DNA from: Gammaproteobacteria bacterium
GTDB lineage: Bacteria; Pseudomonadota; Gammaproteobacteria; Steroidobacterales; GCA-2729495
Length of the DNA stretch: 56,693 nt
NCBI GenBank assembly: GCA_023383705.1
Contig: JAHDYM010000013.1
Location: forward strand, 1 to 56,693
Direction of reading: 5' to 3'
Every line of letters begins with the position of its first letter. The stretch's first letter is position 1. Below the pieces are notes generated by a model that was not told the DNA's origin, did no database searches, and was given only the letters and a program-made list of their open reading frames with translations. A program made the position numbers and the translations under genes. Of the stretch, positions 53,201-56,693 are shown piece after piece.

Positions 53201-53863
53201 ATAGACATCGGGGTTCTGTGCCGTGCCGCGCATCACCGGCTGGTCCGGCGAGAGGCCGCGCTGGCGGTGCGCCTGCAGCCACTCGTCCCTGACCAGCTGC
53301 CTGATGCAGTCCTCGCCGAGCGGCTCGATCTTTGCGAGTTCATGCGAGGTGCGGAAGCCGTCGAAGAAATGCAGCACCGGCACCCGCGATTCGAGCGCCA
53401 CGGCATGGCTGATCAGTGCAAAGTCGTGTGCCTCCTGCACCGAGTTTGCACACAGCATGGCGAAACCGGTGCTGCGACAGGCCATCACATCGCTGTGGTC
53501 GCCGAAGATCGACAGGGCGTGGGTGGCGACCGTGCGCGCGGCAACATGAAAAACCGTCGGCAGCAGTTCGCCGGCGATCTTGTACATGTTGGGGATCATG
53601 AGCAGCAGCCCCTGCGACGAGGTAAAGGTCGTCGCCAGCGCCCCGCGCTGCAGGGCGCCGTGTACCGCGCCGGCCGCGCCGGCCTCGCTCTGCATCTCTA
53701 TGACCTGCGGCACCGCGCCCCAGAGGTTGGGGCGGGACTTTCCGGACCAGGTATCCACGAGGTCGCCCATCGGCGAGGACGGGGTGATGGGGTAGATGGC
53801 CAGCACTTCGCTGAGCTTGTGGGCGATCGTCGCACAGGCCGAATTGCCGTCAGTCGTGATCAT
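50264..53863 (-). CDS. nifJ: Pyruvate:ferredoxin (flavodoxin) oxidoreductase
   Basis: 1199 residues from ATG 53863 (MITTDGNSACATIAHKLSEV), full single-chain length. In order: the pyrimidine-binding domain I (IYPITPSSPMGDLVD), domain II/III (YGLASKEFTPGMVKAVFDNL, LRFGHTPIRSTYAI), two 4Fe-4S motifs (CIQCGKCAFVCPHS and CTSCTLCVEVCP), then the TPP domain with CVGCGETPYIRL, NATGCSSIYGGNLPTSPY and GGDGWAYDIGFSGLDHV. It converts pyruvate and CoA to acetyl-CoA, CO2 and reduced ferredoxin. The oxygen-sensitive enzyme, with fdxA divergent and a nitric oxide reductase nearby, indicates low-oxygen metabolism. Confidence 0.96.
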   Translation of the reverse strand: MITTDGNSACATIAHKLSEVLAIYPITPSSPMGDLVDTWSGKSRPNLWGAVPQVIEMQSEAGAAGAVHGALQRGALATTFTSSQGLLLMIPNMYKIAGELLPTVFHVAARTVATHALSIFGDHSDVMACRSTGFAMLCANSVQEAHDFALISHAVALESRVPVLHFFDGFRTSHELAKIEPLGEDCIRQLVRDEWLQAHRQRGLSPDQPVMRGTAQNPDVYFQSREAVNPWYARFPQIAIDAMARLADSTGRRYQLFDYVGAPDADRVIVMMGSAAETAHLTTEDLNAAGEKVGLLKVRLFRPFSAAHLIAALPATVRHVAVLDRTKEAGAAGEPLYQDVLTAFAEHLAAGGERFSAMPRIVGGRYGLASKEFTPGMVKAVFDNLRADQPKNHFTVGIHDDVSQSSLDWDAHFETSADRTLHAAVFYGLGSDGTVSANQNTISILGEETDYYAQGHFVFDSKKSGAVTVSHLRFGHTPIRSTYAIGDSQAEFVACHQSNFLENYDLLDKARPGATFLLNASWPIERVWERLPRHIQAYIISKQLKVWVIDAYRVAREAGLGPRINTIMQTCYFALSGLLPEADAVRHIKNMVQRTYQFKGGTILEANEKAIDQALSHLKQLTVPGEVNATHERRNPVPAHAPAFVRDVTSRLMAGRGDSVPVSQLPVDGTWPLGTAACEKRQLATELPVLEPDLCIQCGKCAFVCPHSAIRSKVFDPALLENAPEDFRHATVVGAEFKKGMAITYQVAPEDCTSCTLCVEVCPAWDKTNRSRKALNLHPVEPIREREKAKWEFFLSLPEYDRRDIQWDTIKGAVVGQPLFEFSSACVGCGETPYIRLATQLFGDRMIIANATGCSSIYGGNLPTSPYTTNPEGRGPAWCNSLFEDNAEFGLGIRIGLDEQISHARQLLAGLAADVGEGLATAILDADQEDDAGIHAQRERIAELKPLLEKLASPAARNLLSIVDALTRKSVWIVGGDGWAYDIGFSGLDHVMASGRNVNILVLDTEVYSNTGGQMSKATPRAAVAKFATGGKSVPKKNLAMTAMAYENVYVAQVASGAKDAHTLRAFREAESWNGPSLIIAYSPCIAHGVDLRRNLTQQDLAVKSGHWNLFRYDPRLRETGDNPLTLDSRKPKIPYRDFARTEMRFGILMRTQPEVAKALQAQAQREATERHDHYEQLAGLIYPATGDDDNPPDDESSG

Positions 53864-53998
53864 CGGTTGTCCAGTTCCCTTTCGCCTGGCGGAGAATTGT
53901 TGCACGTTCCGGCCGCCGGGTATGCGGACTGCCGTCGCCTGCGTATAAAATGCCGGAAATCCCGCTCTGCCGCCTGCCGCTCACAGGGAGACGTGAAC
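53864..53998. promoter_or_regulatory. Divergent nifJ/fdxA intergenic region
   Basis: A TATAAA at 53944-53949 could be a -10 box for fdxA. AGGGAG at 53985-53990 sits eight bases before the GTG at 53999 and supports that start. No clear FNR-type box was found. Confidence 0.4.
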
Positions 53999-54322
53999 GT
54001 GCCTTTTGTTGTTACCGAAAACTGCATCAACTGCAAGCACACCAGCTGTGCGGCCGTCTGCCCGGCAGATTGCTTTCACGAAGGCCCCAACTTCCTGGTG
54101 ATCGACCCGGAGGCCTGCATCGACTGCATCTATTGCGTACCGGCCTGCCCGGTGGGCGCGATCATGGAGGAGCGGGCGGTGCCCAAGAGCCAGCGGGCCT
54201 TCATCCAGCTGAACGCCAGGCTTGCGGAGGTCTGGCCGAAGATCAAGGCCAGCAAGAGCCCGCCGCCCGATGCAGAGGAATGGGATGGCGTGATGGACAA
54301 GCTCAAGCTGCTGGAAAAATAG
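53999..54322 (+). CDS. fdxA: 7Fe ferredoxin FdxA
   Basis: 107 residues from GTG 53999 (PFVVTENCINCKHTSC), matching the usual FdxA start and length; a GTG two codons earlier is too close to the AGGGAG. The first cysteine set (CINCKHTSCAAVCPADC) and the second (CIDCIYCVPACPVGAI) hold one 3Fe-4S and one 4Fe-4S cluster. The C-terminal AEVWPKIKASK helix is family-typical. It is divergent from nifJ and is a plausible electron acceptor for it. Confidence 0.95.
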   Translation: MPFVVTENCINCKHTSCAAVCPADCFHEGPNFLVIDPEACIDCIYCVPACPVGAIMEERAVPKSQRAFIQLNARLAEVWPKIKASKSPPPDAEEWDGVMDKLKLLEK

Positions 54323-54351
54323 CCCCGCGGCGCATCCGGCCCGGTGTGCTG

Positions 54352-54912
54352 CTAGCGGTTGTTTTCCGTGAAGTTGCGGCTTTCCAGCAGCAGGCCATTC
54401 TCGTCGAAAAAGTCCCACAGGCCGAACCTGCCGCGATTGACGAACCGGCCCCGCTTCATGAGCTGACCGGTCGGGTAGTAGTACTCCCAGTAGCCGTCCT
54501 GCTTGCCGTTCTCGTACCTGCCTTTCTCGCGCACCTGGCCATTGGGGTGGAAACGCTCGCAGGGGCCATTCAGCTCGCCATTCCTGTAGGTCGAGCGCTC
54601 GGTGAGATGTCCGGTTTCAGAGAAGCGCTGGAAGATGCCATCGGGACGCCCGGACTTCGAATTGCCGATCACCATGACCTGTCCGTTCGGGTAGAAGAGT
54701 TCCCACTCGCCATCCCGCAAGCCATCGCGAAAAGTGCCACGGAATTCCATGGTCCCGTCTTCACGATAGTATTCCCAGTAGCCATTTTCCTGGCCGTCCC
54801 GGTAGCTGCCCTTGTGCTGCAGCTGGCCGGTGGGGTAGTACCGCTCGGCAAAACCGTCCGGTTGCCGGAGACGGGAGAAGAAACGCTTGATGTAAGTGCC
54901 GAACCCTGCCAT
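54352..54912 (-). CDS. MORN-repeat (YwqK-like) protein
   Basis: 186 residues made of about seven units of roughly 23 residues with the pattern YxNGQ...G.Y.dGk.dG.We.Y, for example YYPTGQLQHKGSYRDGQENG and FHPNGQVREKGRYENGKQDG. No signal peptide. Proteins of this kind are often labelled YwqK-family antitoxin, but no toxin is adjacent. It follows the second MORN gene by 11 bases and converges on fdxA. Function unknown. Confidence 0.85.
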   Translation of the reverse strand: MAGFGTYIKRFFSRLRQPDGFAERYYPTGQLQHKGSYRDGQENGYWEYYREDGTMEFRGTFRDGLRDGEWELFYPNGQVMVIGNSKSGRPDGIFQRFSETGHLTERSTYRNGELNGPCERFHPNGQVREKGRYENGKQDGYWEYYYPTGQLMKRGRFVNRGRFGLWDFFDENGLLLESRNFTENNR

Positions 54913-54923
54913 GTCGGTGTTCC

Positions 54924-55628
54924 TTACTTGCGCACGCCCCGCTTGTGGCTGCCCGACTCGCGGAGACTGCCGTCCTTGTGGAACAACTCGTAGTCCCCGT
55001 CGGGCAGGCCGTTCCAGAACTGCCCGCGCCCGTGTACCTGGCCGTTTTCGTAATAGGTGACGTAGGGGCCATGCTGCAGCCCGCCGGCGTAGTGTTCAGA
55101 GGCCTTGAGCTGACCGCTTTCAAAAAAGGTTTCCAGCAGGCCATCGAGGGCATCGTCCTTGTAGACGCCTTTCTGTTTCGGCTTGCCGTCGGCGTAAAAC
55201 CACTCCCAGGGACCTTCCTTCTGGCCATTGACGAAGCTGCCCCGGGAATCCACCTGGCCGTTTTCATACCAGGACACATAGGGTCCGTTGCGCTTGTCCT
55301 GGCTGTGCGTGCCTTTGGAACGCAGCTGCCCGTTGCTGAACCAGACCTCGAACGCGCCATTGCGCAGCCCGTCCTGGTAATTGCCCCTCGAGCGCAGTTG
55401 CCCGTTGGTGTGGAACATCTCCCAGGGGCCGTCCTTGACGCCGTTTTTATAGGCTTGCCGCTCGCGCGGCTGGCCATTCTTGTGCAGCCACTCCTGCGGG
55501 CCATCGAGAACGGGGCTGGCGCCTGCATCCGCCGTTTCCGCGGCGATCGTCGCCTCGAGGCTGCCACTGTCGGGCGCCGCCGCCTCCTCGGTGGGGGATT
55601 TCAGCCACGAGAGAATCCTGGTCTTCAT
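54924..55628 (-). CDS. MORN-repeat (YwqK-like) protein, larger paralogue
   Basis: 234 residues. An N-terminal 45-residue Ala/Glu-rich low-complexity stretch precedes about eight MORN-type units such as FHTNGQLRSRGNYQDGLRNG and YADGKPKQKGVYKDDALDG. It shares architecture with the downstream 186-residue protein, so the pair probably arose by duplication. No enzymatic residues are evident. The two genes form a minus-strand bicistron divergent from the nitric oxide reductase. Confidence 0.83.
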   Translation of the reverse strand: MKTRILSWLKSPTEEAAAPDSGSLEATIAAETADAGASPVLDGPQEWLHKNGQPRERQAYKNGVKDGPWEMFHTNGQLRSRGNYQDGLRNGAFEVWFSNGQLRSKGTHSQDKRNGPYVSWYENGQVDSRGSFVNGQKEGPWEWFYADGKPKQKGVYKDDALDGLLETFFESGQLKASEHYAGGLQHGPYVTYYENGQVHGRGQFWNGLPDGDYELFHKDGSLRESGSHKRGVRK

Positions 55629-55936
55629 GCTGGCGATCGACCTTGCTGTGCTACAAAACCCGGCCGGATAGGCCAGTGCGTGTGGAAGCAGGCCAAATTA
55701 CTGCGCCGGGATTTAATTGACAAGGCAATGTCTGCACGGCTCATGTATCCTGCGCGCCGGAGAACGGTTCGGGGGAACCCTCTCCGGTCACAAGCCTCCA
55801 GTCATGATTGCTGCGGCAATCATAGGTGTAATTACCTAGTATCGATTGATCTGGGTCATTTACCGTTACCTTGATTATTCAGCAAGCTATCTCTACCTAG
55901 TTGATATTCCGGCCACCGTTAAAGGAGCCTATGTAA
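55629..55936. promoter_or_regulatory. Long upstream region of the nitric oxide reductase with two inverted repeats and an FNR/Dnr-like site
   Basis: 308 bases without a gene. A strong hairpin lies at 55757-55787 (CCGGAGA...GGTTC-GGGG-GAACC...TCTCCGG). An 8-bp perfect inverted repeat ATGATTGC-TGCG-GCAATCAT lies at 55804-55823. TTGAT-CTGG-GTCAT at 55846-55859 resembles the FNR/Dnr consensus TTGAT-N4-ATCAA, with a good left and a weak right half. TTGACA occurs at about 55717. The ribosome-binding site AAGGAG is at 55922-55927. Control by oxygen or nitric oxide is likely but unproven. Confidence 0.55.
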
Positions 55937-56693
55937 ATGAGCACGAAGTCCGTCGAAAGTTCAGGTGGCCAGAATCTGGCACAATGGCTCCTGAACAAGA
56001 AGAACTGGATGACCCACTTCCTGATCGTCTCGGCGATAAGCCTGGTGGGTCTGGTATATCTGGGCCAGCAGACCTACAGCGGTGCACCACCGCTGGTTGA
56101 CTACGTTTCCGCCGATACCGGGGAAGTCTTCCTTTCCCAGAAGCAGATCGAGCGCGGCAAGGAAGTTTTCCACCTCCGCGGCCTGATGGGTTATGGCTCC
56201 TTCTGGGGTGACGGTGGTGACCGTGGTCCCGACTTCACCGCCGATGCCCTGCATCGCACGGTGGTGTCGATGCGCGAGTACTACACCAGGGCAGAGCTGG
56301 CCAAGACCGGTGCCACCTCCCTGACCGAGTACGAGCGCGATGCCATCGCCCAGCGCGTCATGCGCGAAATGCGCAACAACACCTACGATGAGGCCGCTGG
56401 CACCATCACCCTCAACGCTGCGCAGATGCACGCGTTCGAGGAGCTGAATGTCCACTACACCCGGATGTTCACCGATCCGACCTACAAGGACCGCATGGAG
56501 CCGATCAACCAGGTCAACGGTGAGGAGAATATCCGCGCGCTTACCGGCTTCTTCTTCTGGGGTGGCTGGGTATCTGCCGCCAACCGTCCGGGCGAGGTCT
56601 ACAGCTATACGCACAACTGGCCCTATGACCCGGATGTAGGCAACGTCGCCACGACGGCCACCTTCGTCTGGAGCTTCATCTCCATCTTCTTCC
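55937..56693 (+). CDS. norZ: Quinol-type nitric oxide reductase large subunit, 3' end cut off
   Basis: The ATG at 55937 has AAGGAG nine bases upstream and opens 252 codons to the window edge. After a first membrane span (FLIVSAISLVGLVYLG) comes the large periplasmic segment typical of qNOR: GEVFLSQKQIERGKEVF, GLMGYGSFWGDGGDRGPDFT, then FFFWGGWVSAANRPG, YSYTHNWPYDP and VGN at the second span. These are N-terminal to the catalytic haem-copper-type core, which is outside the window. The enzyme reduces nitric oxide to nitrous oxide with quinol. NnrS at 46635 fits the same stress. Confidence 0.9.
   Translation, partial: MSTKSVESSGGQNLAQWLLNKKNWMTHFLIVSAISLVGLVYLGQQTYSGAPPLVDYVSADTGEVFLSQKQIERGKEVFHLRGLMGYGSFWGDGGDRGPDFTADALHRTVVSMREYYTRAELAKTGATSLTEYERDAIAQRVMREMRNNTYDEAAGTITLNAAQMHAFEELNVHYTRMFTDPTYKDRMEPINQVNGEENIRALTGFFFWGGWVSAANRPGEVYSYTHNWPYDPDVGNVATTATFVWSFISIFF

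Overview
The window is a G+C-rich, gene-dense bacterial chromosome segment. Its CysB/CysG/CysH sulfur genes, complete C5-type haem genes, CtaB, NnrS, a quinol-type nitric oxide reductase, PEP-CTERM-like surface proteins and REP-like palindromes all point to a gammaproteobacterium. I cannot name the genus. No rRNA, tRNA or CRISPR array was seen.

Left end (1-3005, minus strand): coenzyme F420 genes npdG-cofE-cofD-cofC, with cofC cut by the window edge. Such a block is uncommon in Gammaproteobacteria.

3220-24090 (plus strand): one continuous operon of nine genes with overlapping or closely spaced ends. The order is queD-like pterin synthase, guanine-deaminase-like enzyme, SAM methyltransferase, three NRPS genes, folE (GTP cyclohydrolase I), a 26-residue membrane peptide and an EamA exporter. 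The assembly line reads A(with inserted methyltransferase)-T / docking-C-A-T-C-A-T-C-T / C-A-T-C-A-T. The starter A domain lacks the Asp that normally holds the alpha-amino group. Later A domains read by eye as beta-alanine-like, ornithine (an exact code match in my reading), glycine-like and unassigned. One module has no A domain and no thioesterase is present. FolE plus QueD would make a carboxylated tetrahydropterin, a plausible starter acid, so I read the operon as a candidate pterin-capped lipid-free peptide pathway. This is an inference from context.

24101-26467: a small array of horizontally acquired-looking gene cassettes (DUF4160/DUF2442 pair, VOC protein, BrnT/BrnA toxin-antitoxin, TM2 protein). 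Each is bounded by a copy of the same 20-base motif, usually followed by a short hairpin.

26554-29863: two PEP-CTERM-like proteins flanking a MarR-type regulator, then a serine hydrolase.

29921-39224: hemL, hemB, a hemC/hemD-like fusion, a short divergent hemA, cysK and cysG on the minus strand, cysB divergent, then cysH. HemC lacks the cysteine that anchors the dipyrromethane cofactor, and HemA lacks its C-terminal dimerisation region.

39413-49259: ctaB, a SIMPL protein, a paraoxonase-type lactonase whose 3' end is partly duplicated around an unusual repeat-filled hairpin, an MFS-ALDH-MFS set, nnrS, and small membrane and PspC proteins.

49226-56693: anaerobic/nitrosative-stress genes. These are a dihydroorotate-dehydrogenase-like protein with nifJ, fdxA, two MORN-repeat proteins, and the start of a quinol nitric oxide reductase with a structured upstream region.
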